A model generated the notes under the pieces. It had not been told where the DNA came from and ran no database searches. It was given only the letters and a program-made list of their open reading frames with translations. From JABFWF01 sp035539135 (GTDB taxonomy: Bacteria; Pseudomonadota; Gammaproteobacteria; Xanthomonadales; Xanthomonadaceae), in NCBI GenBank assembly GCA_035539135.1, contig DATLJD010000014.1:620001-684000 (forward strand): 64,000 nt of DNA, read 5' to 3'. The position numbers and the translations under genes are program-made. Shown here in pieces: positions 15,369 to 23,601 of this stretch. Position 1 is the first letter of the stretch; each line of letters starts with the position of its first letter.

Positions 15369-16472
15369 ATGTCGCTTCAACGCCGTTTCCTCGCGCTCGC
15401 CGCGCCGCTCGCGCTCGCCTGCGTTCCCGCCGCCGCCACCGCCGCCACGCCCGCCGACGGTGCGATCGTGTTCAGCCACGCGCGCTACGACGCCGCCGGC
15501 ATCGCCACCCGCAGCCACCTGCTGCTCGACGACGGCGGCCGGGTGCGCGTGCTGACGCCGTCGGTCGCCGGCACCTTCGACCGCCTGCCCGGCTGGTCGC
15601 CGGATGGCAGCCGGATCGTTTTCGAGCGCACGACGTCGACGGCGAAGGGCGGCCAGCGTACCCACCTGTATTCGGTCGACCGCCGCACCGGGCGCATCCG
15701 CGCGCTCACCCGCGGTGTCGGCAGCTACCTTGCCCCCGCGTGGGGACCGGGCAGCCGCATCGCCTACGTCGCCCGCACCGCGACGCGCGACTGCCTGGGC
15801 GTGATGGGCGCCGGTGGCGCGCCGCGGCGCAACCTGTTCTGCGTCGCCGCGCCGATCCGCCTCGAGCAGCCGAGCTGGAGCGGCGACGGCCGCGCCCTGC
15901 TGGTCGCCGCCGGCGCCTGGATCGGGCGCATGGATCCGCAATGGCATGCCCTCGCCTACCGCGTGGACACCAGCAGCGGCGCCTCCACCAAGCTGCTCGA
16001 CCTGACGACGTACGAGGAACGCCGGATCGCGTTCTCGCCCGACGGCAGCCGCGGCGTGCTCGCCGACGTGGTGCCGAACACGCTGACCCTGGTCGACTTC
16101 GCCAGCGGCACCCGCCGCGACCTCGGCGTCGGCTACGCGCCGCGCTGGTCGCGCGACGGCCTGCGCATCGCCTACACCGGCGAGGTCTACGACGACGGCG
16201 CGGGCGGCTTCCGCTACTACAACCCGCTGTACGTGATGGACCGCAACGGCGCGCACGCGCGCCGGGTGACCGCCGGCCGCACCGGCGACGTCGCCTGGCT
16301 CGCCGCCGACTGGTCGCGCGACGGCAGCCGCGTGCTCGCCACCCGCCGCAGCTTCCGCGATCCGGCGCTGGTGCAGCCGCTCCACGCGCTGCGCATCGTC
16401 GACGTCGCCAGCGGCAGCGCGATCGCCCGTCCCGCCGGGTATGCGGTGCCGGGCGCCTGGTTCGAGCGCTGA
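15369..16472 (+). CDS. Secreted TolB-like WD40/PD40 beta-propeller protein
   Basis: 367-residue exported protein. The start at 15369 is followed by a clear signal peptide (LALAAPLALACVPAAATA). The mature part contains repeated PD40 motifs of the form WSPDGSRIVF, WGPGSRIAYV, FSPDGSRGVL, WSRDGLRIAY and WSRDGSRVLA, spaced about 45-55 residues apart, as in TolB propellers. Two cysteines (CLGVMG and LFCVA) could form a disulfide. No enzymatic domain is seen, and the tol-pal genes are not adjacent, so this is not TolB itself. It ends at a strong bidirectional terminator. Role unknown. Confidence 0.75.
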   Translation: MSLQRRFLALAAPLALACVPAAATAATPADGAIVFSHARYDAAGIATRSHLLLDDGGRVRVLTPSVAGTFDRLPGWSPDGSRIVFERTTSTAKGGQRTHLYSVDRRTGRIRALTRGVGSYLAPAWGPGSRIAYVARTATRDCLGVMGAGGAPRRNLFCVAAPIRLEQPSWSGDGRALLVAAGAWIGRMDPQWHALAYRVDTSSGASTKLLDLTTYEERRIAFSPDGSRGVLADVVPNTLTLVDFASGTRRDLGVGYAPRWSRDGLRIAYTGEVYDDGAGGFRYYNPLYVMDRNGAHARRVTAGRTGDVAWLAADWSRDGSRVLATRRSFRDPALVQPLHALRIVDVASGSAIARPAGYAVPGAWFER

Positions 16473-16476
16473 AACG

Positions 16477-16508
16477 AAAAAGGCCCCGGTCTCCCGGGGC
16501 CTTTTTTT
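16477..16508. terminator. Bidirectional rho-independent terminator
   Basis: Hairpin AGGCCCCGG-tctc-CCGGGGCCT (16481-16502) with TTTTTT after it on the plus strand and AAAA before it, serving the beta-propeller gene (plus) and the beta-helix gene ending at 16521 (minus). Confidence 0.92.
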
Positions 16509-16520
16509 CCGCATCGCGTC

Positions 16521-17648
16521 CTACTTGTAGTAGTTGGAGGCGATGGTGACGTTCGAGCGGCTGCCGCGCAGCAGGATGTCGCGCTCGATCTTGCTCGACC
16601 AACCGGTCTGGGTGAACTGCTTCCGGGTCCGGATGCCGAGCCGCGTGTAGTTGCCGTACGACCAGTTGTAGCGGTGGCTGACGTTGCGGGTCCCGTCGTT
16701 GTAGACGATGCCGGTCGCCGAGTTGTAGCGGAAGGTGTTCTTGGCGACCGTGAGTCCCGAGCACCCGTAGGTGGACATGCCCAGGCTGCCGTTGCGCTCG
16801 ATCGTGTTGAGCGCCACCACCACCGACGACACGCGCTTCCAGACGTTGATGCCGTAGCGCTTGTTGTGGTGCAGCCAGCAATTGACGATGCGCACGGTCG
16901 AACAGGTGTAGCCGTCGTCCGGCTCGAGGTCGATGCCGCACTCCGGGGCGGTGCCCTGGGTGTAGCTGAACTCGGAGTCGTAGACCTTGATGTTCGAGCA
17001 GTTGGTGACGGACAGGCCCTGGCGGCGGTTGCGCGTCGACACGATGTTGGCGATCGCCACGTCGTAGGACTTGCCGCCGATGCACACGCCGTCGCCGGTG
17101 CAGTTGCTCACGTGCATGTCGCGCACGGTCACGTTGCGCCCGCCCAGGATCTGGAGGCCGTGGCCCCACTCGTGGGTGCCGCCGCCCGAGTACACGTGGG
17201 TGGCGCGGTCGCCGATCAGGCGGCCACCGGAAATCTCCACGTTGGAACTGTCGTGGATGTACAGGATGTAGGACCGCTTGATCGAGCAGGTCTTGGCCTT
17301 GAGCACCGCGTCAGGCGACATCTTCAGGTGCATGTTGCTGCGCAGCCGGACATGGCGCGTCGGATCGATCAGGTAGGTGCCGGCCGGGATGGTCACGGTG
17401 CCGCCGGTGGAGGGAAGCGCGTTGATCGCGGCCTGGATCGCCGAAGTGTCGTCCCTGCTGCCGTTGCCGGCGGCGCCGAAGTCCTTGACGCTGATCACCC
17501 GGGACCCGCGCTTGCGGGTGGGCGGGACGTAGGCCGCGAGGGCCGGCAGGCTGAACCCGCCGAAAGCAGCTACCGCCGCGATCCCGGAAGACGTCTTGAG
17601 GAAGTCGCGACGGGTCGCCGCAACGGTGCCGTGCTCGTGGATGGTCAT
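16521..17648 (-). CDS. Tat-exported right-handed beta-helix protein (paralogue 2)
   Basis: 375-residue protein with a twin-arginine signal (TRRDFLKTSSG) and a hydrophobic stretch ending in LPALAA, so exported folded. The mature N-terminus has the pectate-lyase-3 motif ISVKDFGAAGNGSRDDTSAIQ and GGTVTIPAGTYLID, followed by parallel beta-helix coils rich in N-x-(V/I) and isolated cysteines (NCTGDGVCIGG, ECGIDLEP, TCSTV, YGCSG). This fold is used by polysaccharide lyases and GH28-like enzymes; no specific catalytic residues can be assigned. Most of the residues match the neighbouring gene at 17999-19129, indicating tandem duplication. An AAGGGG ribosome site precedes the ATG. Confidence 0.75.
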   Translation of the reverse strand: MTIHEHGTVAATRRDFLKTSSGIAAVAAFGGFSLPALAAYVPPTRKRGSRVISVKDFGAAGNGSRDDTSAIQAAINALPSTGGTVTIPAGTYLIDPTRHVRLRSNMHLKMSPDAVLKAKTCSIKRSYILYIHDSSNVEISGGRLIGDRATHVYSGGGTHEWGHGLQILGGRNVTVRDMHVSNCTGDGVCIGGKSYDVAIANIVSTRNRRQGLSVTNCSNIKVYDSEFSYTQGTAPECGIDLEPDDGYTCSTVRIVNCWLHHNKRYGINVWKRVSSVVVALNTIERNGSLGMSTYGCSGLTVAKNTFRYNSATGIVYNDGTRNVSHRYNWSYGNYTRLGIRTRKQFTQTGWSSKIERDILLRGSRSNVTIASNYYK

Positions 17649-17940
17649 CAGTACCCCTTGAATGGAATGCGCCGGTCTGGTGACGCGCCGGCTTGGAAAA
17701 CGGACGAGGGACGCTGCGCGCCCGTGATCCACCGTAGAGGGCACGTGAAGGAAAGGCGACCCCGCCGGACCCGAACTGGGAACCCGCGCCCATTCATCGG
17801 AGGCTGCGTTCAGGACGTGTTTCGCGACGTGAGGCAGAGTGCGCGCAACGCCCGCGTTCCGTAACGAAACGCTTACAACACCGCGTTTGAAACGACGAAG
17901 CGGCGTCACGGCCGCGTGCAGGCGCACGCAGCGCCCGCGC
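17649..17940 (-). promoter_or_regulatory. Leader/promoter region of the 16521-17648 gene
   Basis: Non-coding 292-base stretch that aligns with the region upstream of the sister gene (19130-19400). Shared blocks at equal distance from the start codons are AACTG(G/A)GAACCCG (17774-17786; 126 bases upstream), a GTTTCG-containing block at 17818, and GTAACGAAACGCTTACAA (17861-17878; 213 bases upstream). The last is an imperfect inverted repeat GTAA-N8-TTAC of the type bound by regulators. Transcription start is not known. Confidence 0.5.
17861..17878 (-). promoter_or_regulatory. Conserved motif GTAACGAAACGCTTACAA (copy 1)
   Basis: 18-base block that matches the copy at 19343-19360 in 17 of 18 positions, located 213 bases before the start codon. 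Minus-strand reading is TTGTAAGCGTTTCGTTAC. Candidate operator or promoter core. Confidence 0.45.
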
Positions 17941-17942
17941 GC

Positions 17943-17968
17943 AAAAAAAGCCCCGCCTGGGGCGGGGC
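17943..17968 (-). terminator. Rho-independent terminator of the 17999-19129 gene
   Basis: Stem GCCCCGCC-tgg-GGCGGGGC (17950-17968) followed on the minus strand by seven T residues (17949-17943). It separates the two beta-helix genes transcriptionally, so each must have its own promoter. Confidence 0.92.
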
Positions 17969-17998
17969 CTTGGGGTCTCGGCCGCAGGCCGAGGCGAC

Positions 17999-19129
17999 TT
18001 ACCTGTAGCTGTTGGTGCGAATCGACACGTTGGAGCGGCTGCCGCGCAGCAGGATGTCGCGCTCGATCTTGCTCGACCACCCCGTCAGCGTGAACGGCGT
18101 GCGCGTCTTGGTACCCAACCGCGTGTAGTTGCCATAGGACGTGTTGCCGCTGTGGACGACGTTGCGGGTGCCGTCGTTGTAGACGATGCCCGTGGCCGAG
18201 TTGTAGCGGACGGTATTGCCGGTCACCGTGATCCCGGAGCACCCGTAGGTGGACATGCCGAGGCTGCCGTTGCGTTCCATCACCGACTTGGCGACCGTCA
18301 CGGTGCTGACGTTCTTCCAGATGTTCAGGCCGTAGCGCTTGTTGTTGTTCATCCGGCAGTTCTCGATCCGGATGTTGGAGCAGCTGTGGCCGGGATCCGG
18401 CTCGATGTCGATGCCGCACTCCGGGCTCGTGCCCTGGGTGTAGCTGAACTCGGAGTCGTAGACCTTGACGTTCGCGCAGTTGGTGATCGACAGGCCCTGG
18501 CGGCGGTTGCCGGTGGACACGATGTTGGCGATCACCACGTCGTTGGAATTGCCGCCGATGCACACGCCGTCGCCGGTGCACTTGCTCACCCGCAGGTCGC
18601 GGACGGTGACGTAGCGGCCGCCGAGGATCTGGATGCCGTGGCCCCACTCGTGGGTGCCGCCCCCCGAGTACACGTGGGTCGCGCGGTCGCCGACCAGCTG
18701 GCCGCCGGAGATCTCGACGTTGGAGCGGTCGCTGATGAGGAGGATGTACGAGCGCTTCACCGAACAGGTCTTGGCCTTGAGGATCGCGTCCGGCGACATC
18801 TTCAGGTGCATGTTGCTCCGCAGCCGGACGTACCGTGTCGGATCGATCAGGTAGGTGCCGGCCGGGATGGTGACCGTGCCGCCGGCGGACGGCAGCGCGT
18901 TGATCGCGGCCTGGATCGCCGCGGTATCGTCCTTGGAGCCGTTGCCGGCGGCGCCATAGTCCTTGACGCTGATCACCTTGGAGCCGCGCTGGCGGCTCGG
19001 CGGCACGTAGGCCGCGAAGGCGGGCAGGCTGAACGCGCCGAAGGCGGCCGCGGCCGCCACGCCGGAGGAGGTCTTGAGGAAATCACGACGCGCGATCGCC
19101 GCACCGGTGCCGAAGCCCTGAATCGTCAT
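17999..19129 (-). CDS. Tat-exported right-handed beta-helix protein (paralogue 1)
   Basis: 376-residue sister of the 16521-17648 gene. Twin-arginine signal ARRDFLKTSSG followed by an alanine-rich segment ending LPAFAA. Pectate-lyase-3-like motif ISVKDYGAAGNGSKDDTAAIQ, then the same beta-helix pattern with conserved cysteines and the terminal GWSSKIERDILLRGSRSNV. Differences are concentrated in surface positions of the middle coils (for example RMNNNKRYGLNIWKN here versus WLHHNKRYGINVWKR). It has its own leader with the same conserved blocks and ends at a strong terminator. Function probably polysaccharide binding or cleavage in the envelope, by fold only. Confidence 0.75.
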   Translation of the reverse strand: MTIQGFGTGAAIARRDFLKTSSGVAAAAAFGAFSLPAFAAYVPPSRQRGSKVISVKDYGAAGNGSKDDTAAIQAAINALPSAGGTVTIPAGTYLIDPTRYVRLRSNMHLKMSPDAILKAKTCSVKRSYILLISDRSNVEISGGQLVGDRATHVYSGGGTHEWGHGIQILGGRYVTVRDLRVSKCTGDGVCIGGNSNDVVIANIVSTGNRRQGLSITNCANVKVYDSEFSYTQGTSPECGIDIEPDPGHSCSNIRIENCRMNNNKRYGLNIWKNVSTVTVAKSVMERNGSLGMSTYGCSGITVTGNTVRYNSATGIVYNDGTRNVVHSGNTSYGNYTRLGTKTRTPFTLTGWSSKIERDILLRGSRSNVSIRTNSYR

Positions 19130-19342
19130 CTTTTGCCCTTTGGTTGGGATGCCGGTCTGTGCATGCGCCGGCTTGGGAAAGGAAGGCGCCTTCACCCGGC
19201 GCCCACGCGCAACGGTAGGGGGCGCGTGAAGCGCGGGCGACCCGTTCACGCGCAAACTGAGAACCCGTACGCAGTCAGGTAGCGGCTGTGTTTAGTGCAT
19301 GTTTCGTGAAGTGACGCGATCGACGCGCAACGTGCGCGTTCA

Positions 19343-19360
19343 GTAACGAAATGCTTACAA
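19343..19360 (-). promoter_or_regulatory. Conserved motif GTAACGAAATGCTTACAA (copy 2)
   Basis: Second copy of the 18-base block, 214 bases before the start codon at 19129, with AACTGAGAACCCG at 19255-19267 (126 bases upstream) matching copy 1 in position. The leader of 270 bases between this gene and the next is otherwise without coding potential. Confidence 0.45.
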
Positions 19361-19401
19361 ACAGGCGCATGCGGAACGTCAATGCTGCGGTGCGCGGCAC
19401 T

Positions 19402-19584
19402 TCACGTCGCAGGCGGTTCGGGATGACGTTCGCGCCACGCCGCCAACGCGCGCTCGTAGCGTTCCAGCGCGGCATCGTGCAGGTCGAAGATGCAATGCAC
19501 GCAGCCGCCGCCGCAGCAGTCGGCCGGATCGGGCTCCGGCGGGCGGCGCGGCGGCGGATCGTCGTCGACGGTGGCGGTCGGCAT
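19402..19584 (-). CDS. Oxidoreductase-like domain small protein
   Basis: 60-residue protein with the cysteine-rich pattern PADCCGGGCVHCIFDLHDAAL followed by RYERALAAWRERHP, which matches the short oxidoreductase-like domain family (PF09791 type) found in bacteria and at the N-terminus of some eukaryotic proteins. The four cysteines CC-x3-C-x2-C probably bind metal or form disulfides. The proline-rich N-terminus is normal for the family. It is divergent from the lipoate ligase pair. Biochemical role unknown. Confidence 0.75.
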   Translation of the reverse strand: MPTATVDDDPPPRRPPEPDPADCCGGGCVHCIFDLHDAALERYERALAAWRERHPEPPAT

Positions 19585-19653
19585 GACGCCGCCAGCTTAC
19601 TGCGGCATGCCGGCGCGGCCGATACACTGGTCGCACGGACGGGGGGTCCACGG

Positions 19654-19941
19654 ATGCATGGCGAGTACAAGGTGCCGGGTGGCAAGCTGGTGGTGGCCGA
19701 CCTGGAGGTGCGCGACGGCCTGATCGCGCGGGCCCAGGTCAGCGGCGATTTCTTCCTCGAGCCGGACAGCGCGCTGGACGCGATGAGCGCCGCCCTGCAC
19801 GGCCTGCCGGTGGACGCCGGCGAGGCGCTGATCGCGGGCTCCGTTCGTCTCGCGCTGGGGCCGGAGGTACGGATGTACGGGATCACCCCGGAAGCGGTCG
19901 CCACCGCGGTCCGCCGCGCCCTCGATGGGGCTCCCGCATGA
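19654..19941 (+). CDS. Lipoate-protein ligase accessory (C-terminal domain) subunit
   Basis: 95-residue protein equivalent to the separate C-terminal domain of lipoate-protein ligase A. Seen: HGEYKVPGGKLVVADLEV, the domain's usual K-x-PGGK(L/M)xxxxL entry, GDFFLEPD and a terminal helix. In organisms with split ligases this small subunit is needed to form lipoyl-AMP. It overlaps the catalytic gene by 4 bases (ATGA at 19938-19941), which indicates coupled translation in equal amounts. A GGGGGG ribosome site lies just upstream of the ATG at 19654. Confidence 0.8.
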   Translation: MHGEYKVPGGKLVVADLEVRDGLIARAQVSGDFFLEPDSALDAMSAALHGLPVDAGEALIAGSVRLALGPEVRMYGITPEAVATAVRRALDGAPA

Positions 19942-20717
19942 GCCTCAGCAGCTGGCGCGACCACGCCTGGGAGCTGGTGCACGAGGGGCCGCAGGCGCCG
20001 GCCCTGCACATGGCGCTGGACGAGGTGATGCTCGACGAGGTCGCTGCCGGCCGACGGGCGCCGAGCCTGCGGATCTGGGAGTGGGCAGCGCCGGCCGTGG
20101 TGATCGGCCGTTTCCAGTCGCTGCGCAACGAAGTGGACGGCGACGCCGCGCGCCATCACGGTATCGAGGTCGTGCGCCGGATCAGCGGCGGCGGCGCGAT
20201 GTTCATCGAGCCGGGCAACACCATCACCTACTCCATCCTCGCCCCGCTGTCGATGGTGGACGGCATGGGCTTCCAGCAGGCCTACGCGCTGATGGACGCC
20301 TGGGTGATCGAGGCGCTCGCCACGCTCGGCATCGCGGCCTGGCACCAGCCGCTCAACGACATCGCCTCGGCCGCCGGCAAGATCGCCGGTGCCGCCCAGG
20401 CGCGCCGCGGCGACGCCGTGCTCCACCACGTCACCATGGCTTACGACATCGACGCGACGAAGATGCTGGAAGTGCTCCGGATCGGCCGCGAAAAGCTGTC
20501 CGACAAGGGCACCGCCAGCGCGCAGAAGCGGGTGGATCCGCTGCGCAGCCAGACCGGCCTGCCGCGCGAGGCGATCGTCGCGCGGCTGGTCGACGTCTTC
20601 CGCGACCTGCACGGCGGGCTCGCCGCCGGCGCGCTGCGGCCGGCCGAACTGCAGCGTGCGCAGGAACTGGCGCGCGACAAGTTCTCCGCGCCGGAATGGA
20701 CTGCGGTCGTTCCTTGA
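19938..20717 (+). CDS. lplA: Lipoate-protein ligase, catalytic subunit
   Basis: 259-residue BPL/LplA-family catalytic domain that activates lipoate with ATP and transfers it to lipoyl domains (E2 and GcvH proteins). Seen: RRISGGGAMFIEPGNTITYSI, the family RRxSGGG-x-GN motif, then NDIASAAGKIAGAAQ with the catalytic lysine. It lacks the C-terminal domain, which is supplied by the preceding gene. Octanoyltransferase LipM is a structural relative, but LipM uses a cysteine and none is seen in the equivalent position. Both lipoate genes probably form a two-gene operon. Confidence 0.82.
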   Translation: MSLSSWRDHAWELVHEGPQAPALHMALDEVMLDEVAAGRRAPSLRIWEWAAPAVVIGRFQSLRNEVDGDAARHHGIEVVRRISGGGAMFIEPGNTITYSILAPLSMVDGMGFQQAYALMDAWVIEALATLGIAAWHQPLNDIASAAGKIAGAAQARRGDAVLHHVTMAYDIDATKMLEVLRIGREKLSDKGTASAQKRVDPLRSQTGLPREAIVARLVDVFRDLHGGLAAGALRPAELQRAQELARDKFSAPEWTAVVP

Positions 20718-20827
20718 ACGCCCGCGCCGCGCAGGGCCGGGCGACCGCGCGCCACGTGGGACGGCATTGGTCCACTCCGGCCGCCCGCACGGCGGGTTTT
20801 GCGGCGCCCGGCCCGCGCCGGTGGAAC

Positions 20828-20839
20828 GGAGCCTGCTCC
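20828..20839. repeat. GGAGCCTGCTCC palindrome (dispersed family)
   Basis: Core of a palindromic element in the 143-base convergent spacer between lplA and the S9 peptidase. Same core at 34348-34359 and, with T for C, at 1082-1093. Confidence 0.5.
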
Positions 20840-20860
20840 CGCTGCACCGCATTGGCGGCG

Positions 20861-23428
20861 TCACCGCACGGCGGGGTCCGCGACTGACGCGTTCGCGCCC
20901 GTGCCGCCCGCCACTTCGCCCAGGTGCGCCCGCAGGAAGCCGGCGATGGCGCGATAGGCGCGGTCGACATCGGCGAGCTGGTCCCAGGCATGGCCCTCGT
21001 CGGCGAAGGCGAGCAGCAGCGGATCGCGGCCGGCGAGCTCGAGCATGCGCACCAGGCGTCGGGCGTGTTCGAAGTCCACGCGGCTGTCCTCGCGGCCGTG
21101 CACCAGCAGCACGGGTGTGGTCAGTTCGCGGTAGCGGTACAGCGGCGAGGTCTCGACCATCGCCGCGAGCGCCTGGCGCGGATCGCCGACCACCCGCTCG
21201 AGCTCGGCGCGGGTCGCGGGCAGGTTGCCCGAATCGCTGGCGGTGAAGAACAGCGGGCGGTCGCTGATGCCGGCGATCGAAACCGCGCAACGGAAGCGCT
21301 CCGGCCAGCGGATGCTCGACTGCAGCGCGGAGTAGCCGCCGTAGCTGCTGCCCATGATGCACATGCGCGAGGCATCCAGCGGGAAGCGCGCGAGCGCGGC
21401 GTCCAGCGCGGCGGCGATGTCGTCCTCGATCGCGGTGCCCGCCGCGTGGTAGCCGGCCTCGCGGAAGGCGGTGCCGTAGCCGTCCGAGCCGCGGTAGTTG
21501 ACCTGCAGCACCGCGTAGCCGAGCGCGGCGAGGAACTGCACCTCGGGATTGAAGCGCAGGTTGTCGCCGACCCCGACCGGGCCGCCGTGCGCCAGCACCA
21601 CCACGGGGCGCGGACCCTGCCCCGCCGGCAGGGCGAGGAAGGCTTCCAGCGGCGTGCCGTCGCGGCCTTCGGCGTGCAGCGCGGTGGCGCGCACGTAGGC
21701 GCGGCCGTGCAGCCACGGCGAGGCGACGTCGAGCAGCCGCGCCTCGCCGCGGCCGACGTCGAAGCGGTACAACGCCGGCGGCCGGTCGCTCGCCTCCACC
21801 CACAGCGCGAGGACGTTGCCGTCGCGGCTGCGCCCGGCCAGTTCCACCGAGGCCTCGGGGAAGGCGCGCGCGATCGCGTCCGACGCGACAGCATCACCGA
21901 GCAGGCGCGTCACCACCTGCCCGCCCCGCATCCAGCTCGCGGCGACTGGTTCGCCGCGCGCGTCCAGCGCCACGTCCACCAGGTCCGCGCCCGGCTCGCG
22001 GTACAGCGTGCGCACCACCTCGCCGGCGCGCGGATCGAAGGCCACCAGTTCGCGCTGCGCGCGGTCCTCGTCGCTGAGGCCGTACACCAGCGCGCCGTCC
22101 GCCGACAGGCCGAGCGGGCGGAAGCCGGCCTCGTCGCGCAGCGGCAGCACCTCGCGCAGGCCGCTGCCCTCGCCGTACATCAGCGCCAGGGTGCCGTCGT
22201 CGCGCTTGAGGGTCGCCGCCAGCACACGGCCGCCGGCGTCGGCGAACCAGGCGACGCCGGGATCGGCGTCGCCGTCGAGCCGGCCGCGCGCGCTCGCGGC
22301 GAAGCGTCGCGCGCCCTCTTGCAGGCCGATGTCGACCGCGACCACTTCCCGCCGGCCGTCGTCGCCCCGGCGTTCGAGCAGGACTTCGGTGCCGTCGCCG
22401 TAACCGGCGGCGAGCACCCGCCCCGTTTGCGGCAGCCGCTGCGCGAGCACGACCGGCGCGCTGCCGCCGGCGTCGCGGATGTCGTACAGGGTGACGGCGG
22501 CACGCGCGTCGTCGGTGCCGGTGCCGGCCAGCAGCAGGCCGTCGCCGGCCCAGTGCAGCGACGCGACCGGCGCCTCGCCGCTGGCGATGCGGGTGCGCGC
22601 GCCGCTGGCGAAGTCGATCAGGTCCACCGCCCACAACGCGTCGTTCTCGCGCACGGCTTCCGCCAGCAGGTCGCCCGCCGGCGCCAGGCTGACCGAGACG
22701 AGGCGACGTGGATGCCACAGGTCCATCGGCGACAGCGGCAACGTGCCGGCGGAGACGGGCACGGGCGTGCGCGCGGCGCCGCGTGCACCGCCGGTCCAGG
22801 CGGCGCGCTCGCGCGCATAGAAGGCCGGGAACGGATCGGGGTAATGGCCGGAAAATGCGAAGCGGTGTTGCGCGCTCACGCCGGGGTGCATCGCCTCCAG
22901 CCGGTCGAGCGCGCGCAAGCCACGGTTGGCGATGGCGAACGCCGGGCCGCGCGCGCGGCGCAGGCGCACGACCACGTCGCCGGGATAGGTGATCCGGCCC
23001 GCGACCACCTCGAAGGCGGTGTCGCCGCCGTTGCCGAAACGGTAATGCTCGCCGTCGCGCACGCCCAGCGCGCGCCAGACGTAGCGGCCGGCCGGCAGCG
23101 CGAGCAGCCGGGTGGAGACGCCCGCGGCCGCGTCGCGCAACGCCACCATCGAGTGGCTCCGTTGGTCGCGTTCAGCCAGCTGCAGGAGTGAAATCGCAAC
23201 GTCGCTGTCGGCGGCCACCAGCAGCAAGCCTTCGCCCTCGCGCAGCGCCGGCGGCGCGCCCGGTGCCACCACGCGCGCCTGCGCGACGGCCAGCGCCGGC
23301 AGCACGAGCAGCAGCAACAGCAGCGCGCGCGCCACCGCCCGCCAGCCGTCGCACGGCGCGCGCCGTTCCTCCCGTGTTGCCCGTCCCGGCCGCTCCCCTG
23401 CGGTCGCGCGCCGTGCTGCCATCCCCAC
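20861..23428 (-). CDS. S9 family prolyl oligopeptidase-like peptidase
   Basis: Exported serine peptidase of 855 residues. A long basic N-terminal region is followed by LLLLLLVLPALAVAQA, a signal peptide. The middle is a predicted beta-propeller (repeated APLHW/ADGALVYG-like blades) that filters substrates, and the C-terminal third is an alpha/beta-hydrolase. Catalytic triad seen: serine in GSSYGG (about residue 693), aspartate in LVHGREDSRV (about 783) and histidine in DEGHAW (about 812). Also typical: VVLAHGGPVG and VLQVNYRGSDGYG. Acylaminoacyl- or dipeptidyl-peptidase activity on short periplasmic peptides is likely. Divergent from the GST gene. Confidence 0.88.
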   Translation of the reverse strand: MGMAARRATAGERPGRATREERRAPCDGWRAVARALLLLLLVLPALAVAQARVVAPGAPPALREGEGLLLVAADSDVAISLLQLAERDQRSHSMVALRDAAAGVSTRLLALPAGRYVWRALGVRDGEHYRFGNGGDTAFEVVAGRITYPGDVVVRLRRARGPAFAIANRGLRALDRLEAMHPGVSAQHRFAFSGHYPDPFPAFYARERAAWTGGARGAARTPVPVSAGTLPLSPMDLWHPRRLVSVSLAPAGDLLAEAVRENDALWAVDLIDFASGARTRIASGEAPVASLHWAGDGLLLAGTGTDDARAAVTLYDIRDAGGSAPVVLAQRLPQTGRVLAAGYGDGTEVLLERRGDDGRREVVAVDIGLQEGARRFAASARGRLDGDADPGVAWFADAGGRVLAATLKRDDGTLALMYGEGSGLREVLPLRDEAGFRPLGLSADGALVYGLSDEDRAQRELVAFDPRAGEVVRTLYREPGADLVDVALDARGEPVAASWMRGGQVVTRLLGDAVASDAIARAFPEASVELAGRSRDGNVLALWVEASDRPPALYRFDVGRGEARLLDVASPWLHGRAYVRATALHAEGRDGTPLEAFLALPAGQGPRPVVVLAHGGPVGVGDNLRFNPEVQFLAALGYAVLQVNYRGSDGYGTAFREAGYHAAGTAIEDDIAAALDAALARFPLDASRMCIMGSSYGGYSALQSSIRWPERFRCAVSIAGISDRPLFFTASDSGNLPATRAELERVVGDPRQALAAMVETSPLYRYRELTTPVLLVHGREDSRVDFEHARRLVRMLELAGRDPLLLAFADEGHAWDQLADVDRAYRAIAGFLRAHLGEVAGGTGANASVADPAVR

Positions 23429-23601
23429 TGCCGATCTCCCCTTGCACGATCGACGCTACCCCATCGCGAGGCGCAAAAACGGACGCAATCCGCTGTTTGC
23501 GCAGGCGGTTTCCGCGTCGCGCGCATTCAGCACGGAGAGGGCGCAGGCTGGTCGGCGTGCGCCTGCGGCCGCGGCGGGCACGTCGCGGAGCGCGTGGCGC
23601 G

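Noticed and set aside
16521..19129. Polysaccharide lyase assignment with named substrate for the beta-helix pair
   Set aside because: Fold and Tat export are visible but no catalytic residues can be assigned, so the substrate is not stated.
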